Assembly: GCF_018449655.1 (NCBI RefSeq)
Contig: NZ_JAAVUX010000013.1
Span: 94,841-158,840 of the forward strand
Direction: 5' to 3'
Length of the DNA stretch: 64,000 nt
Source: Pseudomonas sp. dw_358
Lineage (GTDB): Bacteria > Pseudomonadota > Gammaproteobacteria > Pseudomonadales > Pseudomonadaceae
Shown here piece by piece: positions 1-9,773 of the stretch. A program made the translations under genes and the position numbers. The notes beneath the pieces are model-generated. The model searched no databases and was not told the origin of the DNA. It worked only from the letters and a program-made list of their open reading frames with translations. The number at the start of each line of letters is the position of its first letter. Positions within the stretch are counted from its first letter, which is position 1.

Positions 1-620
1 GCCGCCGCGCACCAGCTGCCCGTCGGAAACCGGGCGGCGGCCATGCCCGTGTAGTGCATGCCAACGATGGCAATGCCCATCACCACCGCTGCCAAGCCGC
101 GCAACCGGCGTACACGTGGCGCGTGTTGGCGCAGGCGAAAGGCAATTCCCAGCGCGGCGGCCGAAGCGGCGAAAGCGATCACCAGAGACAGCAGGACCAG
201 CGGCACGTCGTAGACGATACCCGGTTGCATGTCCAGGGCGGCCATGCCGGTGTAGTGCATGGCGGAGATGCCTGAGCCCATGATCAAGGCCCCCATCACC
301 AGTTGCACCAGGGGCAGCCGCGGCTGGCTGACCAGCCAGATGGCAAACGCCGACGACAGCACGGCAACCAGCAGCGAAAACAGCGTCAGTGGCAGGTCAT
401 AGCCCAGCTTGATCGGCAGCGTGAAAGCCAGCATGCCGATGAAGTGCATTGACCAGATGCCGATGCCCATGGCCAACGCGCCGCCGGCCATCCACAGGTA
501 GACGGCCCGTCCGCTGGCAGTGGCGACACGCCCTACCAGGTCCAGTGCGGTATAGGACGCCAGCATTGCAACGCACAGCGAAATGGTGACCAGAGACGGC
601 GAGTAACTTCCTGTCAGCAT
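1..620 (-). CDS. MHYT-domain membrane sensor, 5' part (runs off window)
   Basis: The reading frame starts at an ATG (complement of 618-620) and is open to base 1, so only about 206 N-terminal residues are visible. The visible part is almost wholly hydrophobic helices carrying three copies of the MHYT signature: SMHFIGM near residue 58, AMHYTGM near 121 and GMHYTGM near 187. In the family this seven-helix domain is a putative metal/diatomic-gas sensor in the inner membrane. It is commonly joined to GGDEF/EAL, PAS or kinase modules, but the output domain lies outside the window, so its signalling role is unknown. It lies 54 bases downstream of opmB on the same strand and may be read through from the efflux operon. 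Confidence 0.85.
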   Translation of the reverse strand, partial: MLTGSYSPSLVTISLCVAMLASYTALDLVGRVATASGRAVYLWMAGGALAMGIGIWSMHFIGMLAFTLPIKLGYDLPLTLFSLLVAVLSSAFAIWLVSQPRLPLVQLVMGALIMGSGISAMHYTGMAALDMQPGIVYDVPLVLLSLVIAFAASAAALGIAFRLRQHAPRVRRLRGLAAVVMGIAIVGMHYTGMAAARFPTGSWCAA

Positions 621-674
621 GGGTATCTCAAGCCAGAGGCTCGGCGCAGAGCGTGCCGGGACTGAAAAAAGCAT

Positions 675-2141
675 TTAATCAGACTGTTGCGTGTCCGGCG
701 ACCGTAATTTTCCTTCATCCATACGGCCGTCCCAGCCGCCTCCCAGCGCTGCAATCAGTTGCACACTGGCCACCAGACGGCCTTGCAGAACGTTCAAGAC
801 ACTGCGTTCGTTGCTCAGCGCCGTCGCCTGGACGTTGACCACATCCAGGTAGCCGATCAGGCCGGCCTTGTATTGATTGGTGGTCAAGCGCAGCGACTCG
901 CGCGCAGCAGCCAGCGCATCGGCCCGTACCTGGGCTTCATCCGCGTAGACCTTGAGCTGACTCAAGGTGTTTTCCACCTCACGAAAGCCGTCGAGCACGG
1001 TCTGCCGGTACTGCGCCACGGTCTGGTCATACACCGCCTCGGTGCGCTCGACTTCGGCCGATCGTTGCCCGCCGTCGAACAGGGTACCGGCCAACTGCGG
1101 GCCCACTGACCAGAAACGGTTGGGCAAGCTGATCCAGTTGCTCAGGGTGCTGCTGCTGTAACCGCCGTTGAGGCTCAGGGTGAAATCGGGGTAGTAAGCC
1201 GCCTTGGCCACACCGATGTTGGCGTTGGCAGCCATCATCGAACGCTCGGCGGCGGCGATGTCCGGGCGACGTTCCAGCAAGGTGGAAGGAACCTGCAAGG
1301 GTATGCCGGGAAGCGCCGGCACGCCGTCGACCTCGGCCAGGCGAAAATCCGCCGGCGGCAGGCCCATCAATACGGCGATGGCATTCTCGTATTGCGCCCG
1401 TTGCCAGCGCAGGTCCACCAGATCGGCCTGGGTGCTTTTCAGCTGGGTCTGGGCCTGGGCCACCGCATCCTTGCCGGAAATACCGGCACGGTACTGGTTT
1501 TCAGTGAGCTTGAGCGAACGCTGGTAGGTCTCGACGGTGTTTTGCAACAGGCGCTTCTGCTCGTCGATCACTCGCAGCTGCAAGTAATTCTGTACCAGCT
1601 GCGATTGCAGGCTCAGGCGCATGTTGGCCAGGTCCGCCGCGCTGGCCTGGGCACTGGCTCGATTGGCTTCCAGCCCCCGACGCAACTTGCCCCAGAGGTC
1701 GGCTTCCCAGCTCACGCCCACCTGGGTGTCATAGGTGTCGCGGATACCGCTGATGGACTGGCTCAGGCTCGAATCGCTGCTGCCGATGCCCTGGCTGGAG
1801 CGTGTCTTGCCGGCCGTCAAGGTGCCACTGGGGAAGAACGCGCCGCGACTGCTGTGCACCAGCGCCAGGGCTTGACGGTATTGTGCGGCGTACTGAGCCA
1901 CAGTCTGGTTGGAACGGTTGAGTTGCGCCACCAGGCCATCCAGCTGCGCATCGCCGTACAGCGCCCACCAGGCCCCGCGAGCCAAGGCATCACTGGGCTG
2001 CGCCTGGCGCCAACCCTCGGCCTCCTTGAAGTGGGCCGGGGTGATCACCGTCGGGCGATGGTAATCGGGGCCCACGGCGCAGCCACCCAGCCACAGGGCC
2101 AGCAGGCAACACGTTGAAGGGGTCCAGCGGCGAGGTGTCAT
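675..2141 (-). CDS. opmB: outer-membrane efflux channel lipoprotein OpmB (NodT/OprM family)
   Basis: This 488-residue protein is the outer-membrane channel of a tripartite RND pump. The N-terminus has a lipoprotein signal ending in LGGC (lipidated Cys21), followed by the family start CAVGPDYHRP; two OEP repeats fill the rest. A longer open frame extends upstream, but those residues are a shadow of muxC. The ATG at 2139-2141 overlaps the muxC stop as TGATG, which fixes the start and suggests translational coupling. It is last in a muxA-muxB-muxC-opmB operon. The symbol rests on the gene order (one adaptor, two different RND pumps, one channel), which matches P. aeruginosa MuxABC-OpmB. I infer export of antibiotics such as aminocoumarins and macrolides from that family, not from this sequence. 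Confidence 0.88.
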   Translation of the reverse strand: MTPRRWTPSTCCLLALWLGGCAVGPDYHRPTVITPAHFKEAEGWRQAQPSDALARGAWWALYGDAQLDGLVAQLNRSNQTVAQYAAQYRQALALVHSSRGAFFPSGTLTAGKTRSSQGIGSSDSSLSQSISGIRDTYDTQVGVSWEADLWGKLRRGLEANRASAQASAADLANMRLSLQSQLVQNYLQLRVIDEQKRLLQNTVETYQRSLKLTENQYRAGISGKDAVAQAQTQLKSTQADLVDLRWQRAQYENAIAVLMGLPPADFRLAEVDGVPALPGIPLQVPSTLLERRPDIAAAERSMMAANANIGVAKAAYYPDFTLSLNGGYSSSTLSNWISLPNRFWSVGPQLAGTLFDGGQRSAEVERTEAVYDQTVAQYRQTVLDGFREVENTLSQLKVYADEAQVRADALAAARESLRLTTNQYKAGLIGYLDVVNVQATALSNERSVLNVLQGRLVASVQLIAALGGGWDGRMDEGKLRSPDTQQSD

Positions 2142-5100
2142 CACGGGGCATCCAGGGCAGCGTCGGTGTGCAGACCGCGCCAGCGCAGGTAACGGTGGCG
2201 CAGGCGATCCAGGTAGAGATAGACCACCGGGGTGGTATAGAGGGTGAGTATCTGGCTGAACACCAGGCCGCCGATGATGGTCAGGCCCAGGGGATGGCGC
2301 ATCTCGGCGCCCTCTGCGCTGCTCAACAACAACGGCACGGCGCCGAGGATGGCGGCCAGCGTGGTCATCAGGATCGGCCGCAGGCGCATCAGGCACGCAC
2401 GGTGGATCGCCTCCAGCGTGGTCAGGCCGTGATGGCGCTCCAGGTCCAGCGCGAGGTCGATCATCAGAATCGCGTTTTTCTTCACCACACCGATCAGCAG
2501 AAACAGCCCCAGCAGCGAGATCAGACTGAACTCGCCGCCCGTGACGTAGATGCTCAACAACGCGCCGACCCCGGCCGAGGGCAGTGTCGAGAGAATGGTC
2601 AGCGGATGGATGTAGCTCTCGTACAGCACCCCCAGTACCAGGTACACCACCACCAGCGCGCCGAGGATCATCAAGGGCTGGGTCTTTTGCGCAGCGGCGA
2701 AGGCGTCGCCGGTGCCGGCCACTTTCACCACGATGTCCTCGGGCAGGCCCAGCCGCGCCAGTTCGCGCTCGATGGCAGCGCTGGCCACATTCATGGACAC
2801 CCCTTCGGCGAGGTCGAAGTTGATGCTCTGAGAGGCGAACTGGCCCTCATGGGTCACCGTGTCGGGGGCCAGGCTGCTTTCGTAATGGGCCACGCTGGAC
2901 AAGGGCACGCGGCTGCCGGCGGCGGTGATCACTTGCAACTGATCGAGGGTGATCGGGTCCTGGGCAAAGCGGGGGTTGATCTCCATCACCACTTTGTACT
3001 GGTTGAGGCTGTCGTAGAGGGTGGAGATCTGCCGCTGGCTGTAGGCGTTGTTGAGCAGTGCACTGATGGTGCTCATGTCGATGCCCAGACGCTTGGCCTG
3101 ATCGCGGTCGACCACCAGGGTGGTCTGTGGCGCGCCCCGGCCTTCCTTGGCGTCCACGGCGGTGAGCTGCGGCAGCTTCTTGAACACCTCGGCGATCTTC
3201 GGAAACCACGCGCGCAACTGCGCCAGGTCGCCACTCTGGATGATGTACTGGTATTGCGCCGTGCTCTGCTCGCGGCCACCGCCGAACTGCAAGTCCTGGT
3301 CGGCCATCAGGAACAGCCGCGCGCCCGGCACCGGGGGCATCTCCTTGCGCAGGCGCTCGATGACCTGCTGGGCGTTGATGCCGCGCTGCTTGAGCGGCAC
3401 CAGACGGATCAGCAAGGTGCCGTTGTTGATGCTGTTGAAGCCGCCGATGTAGCCGGCGACGGTGTCCACCGCAGGGTCCGCCAGCAAGGCCGTGCGCAGA
3501 ATGTCCATCTTGGGCTGCATCAGCCCGAACGACAGGCCGTCATCGCCGCGCACGAAGCCCAGCAACTGGCCGGTGTCCTGCTGCGGCATGAAGGTCTTGG
3601 GCACCACCACGTACAGCACGATGTTGACGCCGATGGTAAGGAACAGGCTCAGCAACGTCAGCCGGCGGTGGCGCAGAACCCAACTCAGGCTGCGGTCGTA
3701 AGCCCCCACCAGGCGGTCGTTGACCTGCCGGCTCCAGCGTTGCAGGCGGTTCTCCTCGCTGGCCACATGAGGCGTGAGCCAACGGGCACAGAGCATCGGG
3801 GTCAGGGTGAGCGACACCACCAGGGAAATGACGATGGACACCGCCAGGGTGATGGAAAACTCGCGGAACAGGTTCTCGATGATACCGCCCACGAACAGGA
3901 TCGACAGAAACACCACCACCAGCGAGGCATTCATCGCCAGCAGCGTGAAGCCCACCTCGCGGGCGCCTTGATAGGCGGCTTCGAGAGGCGGGACACCGTT
4001 ATCGATGTGCCGGGAAATGTTCTCCAGCACCACGATGGCATCGTCCACCACCAGCCCCGTGGCCAGGATCAGCGCCATCAGCGAGAGGTTGTTCAGGGAG
4101 AACCCATACAGGTACATGAAGGCGAACGTGCCCACCAGCGCCACCGGCACCGCGAGGGTCGGGATCAACGCTGCGCGAACCTTGCCCAGAAACAGAAACA
4201 CCACCAGGATCACCAGCGCCACGGCGATCAGCAGGGTCATCTCGGCTTCATGCAAGGTGGCCTTGATCACCGGCGAACGGTCCAGCGCCAGCTGCAGCTT
4301 GACGCCCCCGGGCAGCAGCGATTGCAGCGCCGGCAGCTGGGCCTTGATCTGATTCACGGTCTCGATGATGTTGGCACCGGCCTGACGGTTGATCACCATC
4401 AGCACCGCCGACTCGTCGTTGAAAAAACCGGCGTTGTAACGGTCCTCCACCCCATCGCTGATCCGCGCCACATCGCTCAGGCGCAGCACCGCGCCATCCT
4501 GGTAGCGGATGATCAGCGGGCGGTAGTCCTTGGCTTTTTCCAGTTGGTCGTTGGCCTGGATCTGCCAGCTGTGCTGGTCGTTCTCGACGAACCCCTTGGG
4601 CCGACGGTCGTTGGCATTGGCGATGGTGGTGCGCACATCGTCCAACGCCACCTTGTACTGGTCCAACAGCTGCGGCTCCAACTCTACCCGAACCGCTGGC
4701 AGCGAGCTGCCGCCAATGGCCACCTCCCCGACTCCCGGCACCTGTGACAGGCTTTGTCCCAGAATCGTCGAGGCCAGGTCATAGAGCTGGCCTTTGGGCA
4801 CGGTGTTGGAGGTCAGGGTCAGCACCATCACCGGTGCCTGTGACGGGTTGACCTTGCTGTAGGAGGGCATGCTGCGCATGCCGCTGGGCAGCAGGTTGCG
4901 CGACGCGTTGATGGCGGCCTGTACCTCACGCGCCGCGCCGTTGATGTCACGCCCCAGGTCGAACTGCAGGATGATCCGCGTGGTGCCCTGGCTGGAGCGG
5001 CTGCTCATGGTGGTGATGCCGGCAATGCTGCCGAACGAACGCTCCAGGGGCGTCGCCACCGTGGACGCCATCACCTCCGGGCTGGCCCCGGCGAGGTTGG

Positions 5101-5245
5101 CCGAAACCACAATGACCGGAAAATCCATGTTCGGCAGCGGCGACACCGGCAGCAGGCCGAAGCTGACGCCGCCCAGCAGCATGATCGCCAGGCTCAGCAG
5201 CACGGTGGCCACCGGTCGACGGATAAACGGGCCGGACAGGTTCAT
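2141..5245 (-). CDS. muxC: RND efflux transporter MuxC (MdtC-like)
   Basis: This 1034-residue protein is a complete inner-membrane RND pump subunit. It has an N-terminal helix (residues about 10-30), two large periplasmic loops and two sets of transmembrane helices. The proton-relay helix reads LATGLVVDDAIVVLENI, with the paired aspartates expected of HAE1-type pumps. The ATG overlaps the muxB stop as ATGA (5242-5245) and its own stop overlaps opmB. Together with MuxB it should form a heteromeric trimer, as MdtB/MdtC do in E. coli. Length and motifs look intact. Which of the two RND genes is called MuxB or MuxC rests on order in the operon. Confidence 0.88.
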   Translation of the reverse strand: MNLSGPFIRRPVATVLLSLAIMLLGGVSFGLLPVSPLPNMDFPVIVVSANLAGASPEVMASTVATPLERSFGSIAGITTMSSRSSQGTTRIILQFDLGRDINGAAREVQAAINASRNLLPSGMRSMPSYSKVNPSQAPVMVLTLTSNTVPKGQLYDLASTILGQSLSQVPGVGEVAIGGSSLPAVRVELEPQLLDQYKVALDDVRTTIANANDRRPKGFVENDQHSWQIQANDQLEKAKDYRPLIIRYQDGAVLRLSDVARISDGVEDRYNAGFFNDESAVLMVINRQAGANIIETVNQIKAQLPALQSLLPGGVKLQLALDRSPVIKATLHEAEMTLLIAVALVILVVFLFLGKVRAALIPTLAVPVALVGTFAFMYLYGFSLNNLSLMALILATGLVVDDAIVVLENISRHIDNGVPPLEAAYQGAREVGFTLLAMNASLVVVFLSILFVGGIIENLFREFSITLAVSIVISLVVSLTLTPMLCARWLTPHVASEENRLQRWSRQVNDRLVGAYDRSLSWVLRHRRLTLLSLFLTIGVNIVLYVVVPKTFMPQQDTGQLLGFVRGDDGLSFGLMQPKMDILRTALLADPAVDTVAGYIGGFNSINNGTLLIRLVPLKQRGINAQQVIERLRKEMPPVPGARLFLMADQDLQFGGGREQSTAQYQYIIQSGDLAQLRAWFPKIAEVFKKLPQLTAVDAKEGRGAPQTTLVVDRDQAKRLGIDMSTISALLNNAYSQRQISTLYDSLNQYKVVMEINPRFAQDPITLDQLQVITAAGSRVPLSSVAHYESSLAPDTVTHEGQFASQSINFDLAEGVSMNVASAAIERELARLGLPEDIVVKVAGTGDAFAAAQKTQPLMILGALVVVYLVLGVLYESYIHPLTILSTLPSAGVGALLSIYVTGGEFSLISLLGLFLLIGVVKKNAILMIDLALDLERHHGLTTLEAIHRACLMRLRPILMTTLAAILGAVPLLLSSAEGAEMRHPLGLTIIGGLVFSQILTLYTTPVVYLYLDRLRHRYLRWRGLHTDAALDAP

Positions 5246-8200
5246 GGTTGCGCCTGGGCCGGGGCCTGAGCATCAGGGTGCTTGCCCCAGCGCCGGCCCA
5301 GGCGATCGAAATACAGATAGATCACCGGGGTGGTGAATAGCGTCAGCACTTGGCTGACCAGCAAACCACCCACCATCACCAACCCCAGGGGTTGGCGCAA
5401 TTCGGCGCCGGAACCACTGGCCAGCATCAAGGGAACGGCGCCGAACAGCGCCGCCAGCGTCGTCATCAGAATGGGTCTGAAGCGCATCAGCGCGGCCTGA
5501 TAGATCGCGGTCTGCGGGTCCAGGCCCTGATTGCGCTCGGCCTCCAGGGCGAAGTCGATCATCATGATCGCGTTCTTCTTGACGATACCGATCAACAGGA
5601 TGATGCCGATGATGGCGATCATGCCCAGATCATTGCCGGTCAGCAGCAGGCCGAGCAAGGCCCCCACCGCCGCCGAGGGCAAGGTGGAGAGAATGGTGAT
5701 CGGGTGGATGTAGCTCTCATAGAGCACGCCGAGGACAATGTACATGGTGACGACCGCCGCCAGGATCAACCAGAGGGTACTGGACAACGACGCTTGAAAC
5801 GCCTCGGCGGCGCCCTGAAAGCGCGTCTGCACGCCCACAGGCATGCCGATCTGCTGCTGTGCCTGGTTGATCAGGTCAACCGCCTGCCCCAGCGCCACGC
5901 CGGGCGCCAGGTTGAACGACATCATCACCGCCGGAAACTGGCCGATGTGGGCAATTGCCAACGGCGCCTGGCGCTGTTCGATATGGGCCAGACTGGACAG
6001 CCGCACCTGACCGCCGCTGGCCGTCTTGACGTGGATCTGCTCGAGCGCCTGAGGCCCGATGACATTGGCGTCCTGGCTCTGCAGCACCACCCGGTACTGG
6101 CTGGACTGGGTGTAGATGGTCGAGATCTGCCGCTGGCCGAAGGCGTCGTACAAGGCGTTGGTGATGTCAGCCATATTGACCCCGACGCGCTTGGCCGCGT
6201 CGCGATCGATCACCAGATAGACCTGCAGGCCTTTGTCCTGCAGGTCGGTGGCCACATCGGTGAGCTGCGGCAAGCGGTGCAGGGCGTCGGCCAGCCTGCT
6301 GCTCCACAAGGCGAGCAGGTCGGCATCCGGCGAGGACAGGCTGAACTGGTATTGGGTGCGGCTGATGCGGTCTTCAATGGTCAGGTCCTGCACCGGCTGC
6401 ATGAACAGGCGCATGCCCACCAACCCGTCAACCTTGGGTTGCAGCCTGGCAATCACCTGACTGGCGCTCAGGTCGCGCTCGGCATGGGGCTTGAGGTTGA
6501 TCAGCAGGCGACCACTGTTGAGGGTGGCGTTGTCGCCGTCCACGCCGATGTAGGAGGACAGGCTGGCCACCGCCGGGTCCTCCAGGATGATCTCGGCCAA
6601 CGCTTGCTGGCGCTCGCTCATGGCCTTGAAGGAGATCGACTGCGGCGCCTGGGAGATTCCCTGGATCACCCCGGTGTCCTGCACCGGGAAAAAACCCTTG
6701 GGCACCATCAAGTACAACACCACCGTGAGCACCAAAGTGGCCACCGCCACCAGCAGGGTCAGCGGTTGATGGCGCAGGACCCATTGCAGCGCACTGCCGT
6801 AACGGGCCACCAGCCAGTCGAGGGTAGCGCCGCTGGCCTTGTAGAAACGGCCTTGCTCGTGCAGCTCTGGCTCGCGCTTGAGCAGGCGCGCGCACATCAT
6901 CGGGGTCAGGGTCAGCGACACCACCAGCGAGATCAGGATCGCCACCGCGAGGGTGATGGCGAACTCGCGGAACAGGCGCCCGACCACATCGGCCATGAAC
7001 AACAGCGGGATCAACACCGCAATCAGCGAGAAGGTCAGGGACAACAAGGTGAATCCGATCTGCCGCGAACCCTTGAGCGCTGCTTGCAGGGGGGTCTCGC
7101 CTTCCTCGATGTGCCGGGAAATGTTCTCCAGCATGACGATCGCGTCGTCCACCACGAAACCGGTAGCCACCGTCAGCGCCATCAGGGTCAGGTTATTGAT
7201 GGAGAACCCGGCCAGATACATCACCCCGAAGGTCCCTACCAGCGACAGCGGCACCGCCACCGAGGGGATCAGCGTGGCGCTGAAGCGGCGCAGGAAGACG
7301 AAGGTCACCATCACCACCAGGGCGATAGCGAGCAGCAGCTCGTGCTGCACGTCGGTCACCGAGGCCCGAATGGTCTGGGTACGGTCGGTGAGCACGGTGA
7401 CCTCGATGCCCGCCGGCAGGTTGTCGGTAATCGCGGGCAGCAGCGCCTTGATGCGGTCCACCGTCTCGATGACATTGGCACCGGGCTGGCGCTGGATATT
7501 GAGCAGCACGGCCTGATTGCGGTTGGCCCAGGCGGCGAGACGATCGTTCTCGGCGCCGTCGGCAATCTCGGCCACGTCCTTGAGCCGCAAGGGTGCGCCG
7601 TTGTTGTAGGCCAGGATGAGGTTGGCGTATTCCTCGGGCGAGGTCAGCTGGTCGTTGGCATCGAGCATGGAGATGCGCGTCGGACCGTCGAAGTTGCCTT
7701 TGGGCTGGTTGACGTTGGAGGCGCCGATCAGGGTCCGCACATCGGCCAGATTCAGGCCGTTGGCCGCCAGGGCTTCGGGGTTGACACTAATGCGCACCGC
7801 CTGGCGCTGGCCACCGGCGATGCTGACCATGCCCACCCCACTGAGCTGGGCGATCTTCTGCGCCATGCGGGTGTCGACCAGGTCGTTGAGCCGGGGCAGC
7901 AGCATGGTTTTCGAGGTGATTGCCAAGGTCAATATCGGCGTGTCGGCGGGGTTGACCTTGTTGTAGACCGGCGGCGCCGGGAGGTCCGTGGGCAGTAGAT
8001 TGGTGGCGCGGTTGATCGCCGCCTGCACCTGCTGTTCGGCGACGTCCATGTTGATGTCCAGGCTGAACCGCAAGGTCAGCACCGACGCCCCCCCGGAACT
8101 GGTGGAGGCCATCTGGGTCAGGCCGGGCATCTGCCCGAACTGGCGCTCCAGCGGCGCGGTGACCGAGCTGGTCATCACCTGCGGGCTGGCACCCGGGTAC

Positions 8201-8349
8201 AGCGTCATCACCCGGATGGTGGGGTAATCGACCTGGGGCAACGCCGACACCGGCAACAGGCGGTAGGCAATCAATCCGGCCAGCACCAAGGCCAGCATGG
8301 TCAGGGTGGTCGCCACCGGCCGCAGGATGAACAGCCGCGAGATATTCAT
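5242..8349 (-). CDS. muxB: RND efflux transporter MuxB (MdtB-like)
   Basis: This 1035-residue HAE1-family RND transporter is the second, non-identical pump subunit of the operon. The start MNISRLFILRPVAT is the typical N-terminal helix of RND proteins. The helix with the proton-relay aspartates reads VATGFVVDDAIVMLENI. The C-terminal half repeats the fold with GIVKKNAIMMIDFAL. The ATG lies inside the muxA stop (ATGA, 8346-8349), so translation is probably coupled. Two different RND pumps served by one adaptor is the hallmark of MdtABC/MuxABC systems. No frameshift or missing segment is visible. Confidence 0.88.
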   Translation of the reverse strand: MNISRLFILRPVATTLTMLALVLAGLIAYRLLPVSALPQVDYPTIRVMTLYPGASPQVMTSSVTAPLERQFGQMPGLTQMASTSSGGASVLTLRFSLDINMDVAEQQVQAAINRATNLLPTDLPAPPVYNKVNPADTPILTLAITSKTMLLPRLNDLVDTRMAQKIAQLSGVGMVSIAGGQRQAVRISVNPEALAANGLNLADVRTLIGASNVNQPKGNFDGPTRISMLDANDQLTSPEEYANLILAYNNGAPLRLKDVAEIADGAENDRLAAWANRNQAVLLNIQRQPGANVIETVDRIKALLPAITDNLPAGIEVTVLTDRTQTIRASVTDVQHELLLAIALVVMVTFVFLRRFSATLIPSVAVPLSLVGTFGVMYLAGFSINNLTLMALTVATGFVVDDAIVMLENISRHIEEGETPLQAALKGSRQIGFTLLSLTFSLIAVLIPLLFMADVVGRLFREFAITLAVAILISLVVSLTLTPMMCARLLKREPELHEQGRFYKASGATLDWLVARYGSALQWVLRHQPLTLLVAVATLVLTVVLYLMVPKGFFPVQDTGVIQGISQAPQSISFKAMSERQQALAEIILEDPAVASLSSYIGVDGDNATLNSGRLLINLKPHAERDLSASQVIARLQPKVDGLVGMRLFMQPVQDLTIEDRISRTQYQFSLSSPDADLLALWSSRLADALHRLPQLTDVATDLQDKGLQVYLVIDRDAAKRVGVNMADITNALYDAFGQRQISTIYTQSSQYRVVLQSQDANVIGPQALEQIHVKTASGGQVRLSSLAHIEQRQAPLAIAHIGQFPAVMMSFNLAPGVALGQAVDLINQAQQQIGMPVGVQTRFQGAAEAFQASLSSTLWLILAAVVTMYIVLGVLYESYIHPITILSTLPSAAVGALLGLLLTGNDLGMIAIIGIILLIGIVKKNAIMMIDFALEAERNQGLDPQTAIYQAALMRFRPILMTTLAALFGAVPLMLASGSGAELRQPLGLVMVGGLLVSQVLTLFTTPVIYLYFDRLGRRWGKHPDAQAPAQAQP

Positions 8350-9611
8350 GGTGCCGACGCGCCCTTGGCCGGCTGCGCCGGGGCACCTGTCTTGCCTTGC
8401 AGGTGAGCGGCCGGCGTGACCGGCACCTCGTCGGCGGCATTGACCACCTCCACCGTGCTGCCGTCGCGCAAACGATCGGTGCCTTCGAGCACCACCCGAT
8501 CACCGGCCTCCAGCCCCTCCTCCACCACGGTGCGCACACCGTCGGTGGGACCGAGCCTGAGGCTGCGGATGCTGACCTTGTCGTCGCCTTCCAGGCGGTA
8601 CACGTAGGTGCCGTTAGTGCCGAACTGCACCGCCGCGCTGGGCACCACCACGACCTGGCGCAAGGTGTCGGACAGCAACCGCACGCTGACAAACTGGTTG
8701 GGGAACAGGGCGTCATCCCGGTTATCGAAGCGAGCCTTGAACTTCAACGTGCCTGTGGCGGTGTCGATCTGGTTGTCCAGACTGGCCAGTACACCGGTGG
8801 CCTGCAACTGGCGGTCACCCCGGTCCCACGCCTCGACCGGCAATTGTGCACCGCTGCGATAGCGTGCCAGGACCGGGATCAACTCGGTTTCCGGCAAGGT
8901 GAAGCTCACCGTGATGGGCTGGATCTGGGTGATCACTACCAGTGCGGTGGTGTCGTTGGCCGCCACCAGGTTGCCGACGTCGAGCTGACGCAGGCCGACG
9001 CGACCACTGATGGGAGCACGGATGTGGGTGAATTCGAGGTTCAGACGAGCATCGTTGACGGCGGCCTCGTCGGTTTTCAGGGTGCCTTCGTACTGGTCCA
9101 CCAACGCCTGCTGGGTGTCCAGCGTCTGCCGGGCGATGCTGTCTTCGGCGAAAAGGCCTTTGTAACGCTGCAGGTCGATACGCGCGTTCTTCAACTGCGC
9201 CTGATTCTGCGCCAGTGTCCCCTGAGCCTGTTGCAAGGCGATCTCGTAGCTGCGCGGGTCGATCTGGGCCAGCAGGTCGCCGGCCTTGACCCTCTGTCCT
9301 TCCTCGAAAGCCACCTTGACCAGCTCGCCGGCCACGCGGCTGCGCACATTGATGGTATTGGTCGCGGTGACCGTGCCCAGCGCCTTGTTGTACACCGCGA
9401 AATCTTCCCGGGTGGTGGCGGCCACCCGCACGGGTGTGGGTGCGGTGGAGTTGCCGAAGCCGGGCCGAGCCGTATTACCGGTCGCGGGTTGCGGCTGCGC
9501 GCTGCTGGCGGTCCCGTGGGCTTGCCAATAACGCCAGCCGAGTGCCGCGAGGATCAACAGGGCAAGCAGAATGAACAACCCGCGGAACGGGCGAGAAGCG
9601 GTGAATTGCAT
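8346..9611 (-). CDS. muxA: periplasmic adaptor (membrane fusion protein) MuxA
   Basis: This 421-residue HlyD/AcrA-type adaptor is the first gene of the operon. It has an N-terminal membrane anchor (residues about 12-28), a low-complexity linker rich in Ala/Pro/Gln, a split lipoyl domain flanking an alpha-helical hairpin (around residues 110-180) and C-terminal beta-barrel domains. It should bridge MuxB/MuxC in the inner membrane to OpmB in the outer membrane. The start is the first ATG of the frame. A 162-base gap separates it from tpx, and the operon promoter should lie there. It resembles MdtA in length and order. Confidence 0.87.
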   Translation of the reverse strand: MQFTASRPFRGLFILLALLILAALGWRYWQAHGTASSAQPQPATGNTARPGFGNSTAPTPVRVAATTREDFAVYNKALGTVTATNTINVRSRVAGELVKVAFEEGQRVKAGDLLAQIDPRSYEIALQQAQGTLAQNQAQLKNARIDLQRYKGLFAEDSIARQTLDTQQALVDQYEGTLKTDEAAVNDARLNLEFTHIRAPISGRVGLRQLDVGNLVAANDTTALVVITQIQPITVSFTLPETELIPVLARYRSGAQLPVEAWDRGDRQLQATGVLASLDNQIDTATGTLKFKARFDNRDDALFPNQFVSVRLLSDTLRQVVVVPSAAVQFGTNGTYVYRLEGDDKVSIRSLRLGPTDGVRTVVEEGLEAGDRVVLEGTDRLRDGSTVEVVNAADEVPVTPAAHLQGKTGAPAQPAKGASAP

Positions 9612-9726
9612 GCGGTGGGCAGCCTTTGGGCAAATAGCATCAAGCCAGAACCATAATCAGTACGAAGCCATCTGCAAAGCGCTTTGCCGGCGCTCCATGC
9701 CTCGAACAGGGCCGCCTATGAAACAA

Positions 9727-9752
9727 GAACGGCCTGGACTAAGCCAGACCGT
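9727..9752 (-). terminator. probable Rho-independent terminator of tpx
   Basis: The stem AACGG-C-CTGG pairs with CCAG-A-CCGTT across a six-base loop, with one internal mismatch. On the minus strand it is followed by a T-rich stretch (CTTGTTT). It begins about 20 bases beyond the tpx stop and precedes the muxA promoter region, so it should insulate tpx from the efflux operon. Confidence 0.6.
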
Positions 9753-9773
9753 TGAACAAACAACTCGTACAAA

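Noticed and set aside
2114..4747. Very long plus-strand open frame (877 codons) opposite muxC
   Set aside because: It is antisense to an intact RND gene, its translation is full of Gln/His/Arg without a domain pattern, and it is the usual by-product of high-GC codon bias.
5350..7998. 882-codon plus-strand open frame opposite muxB
   Set aside because: Same antisense shadow effect; composition is His/Gln/Arg/Gly-rich with no motif and no ribosome site.
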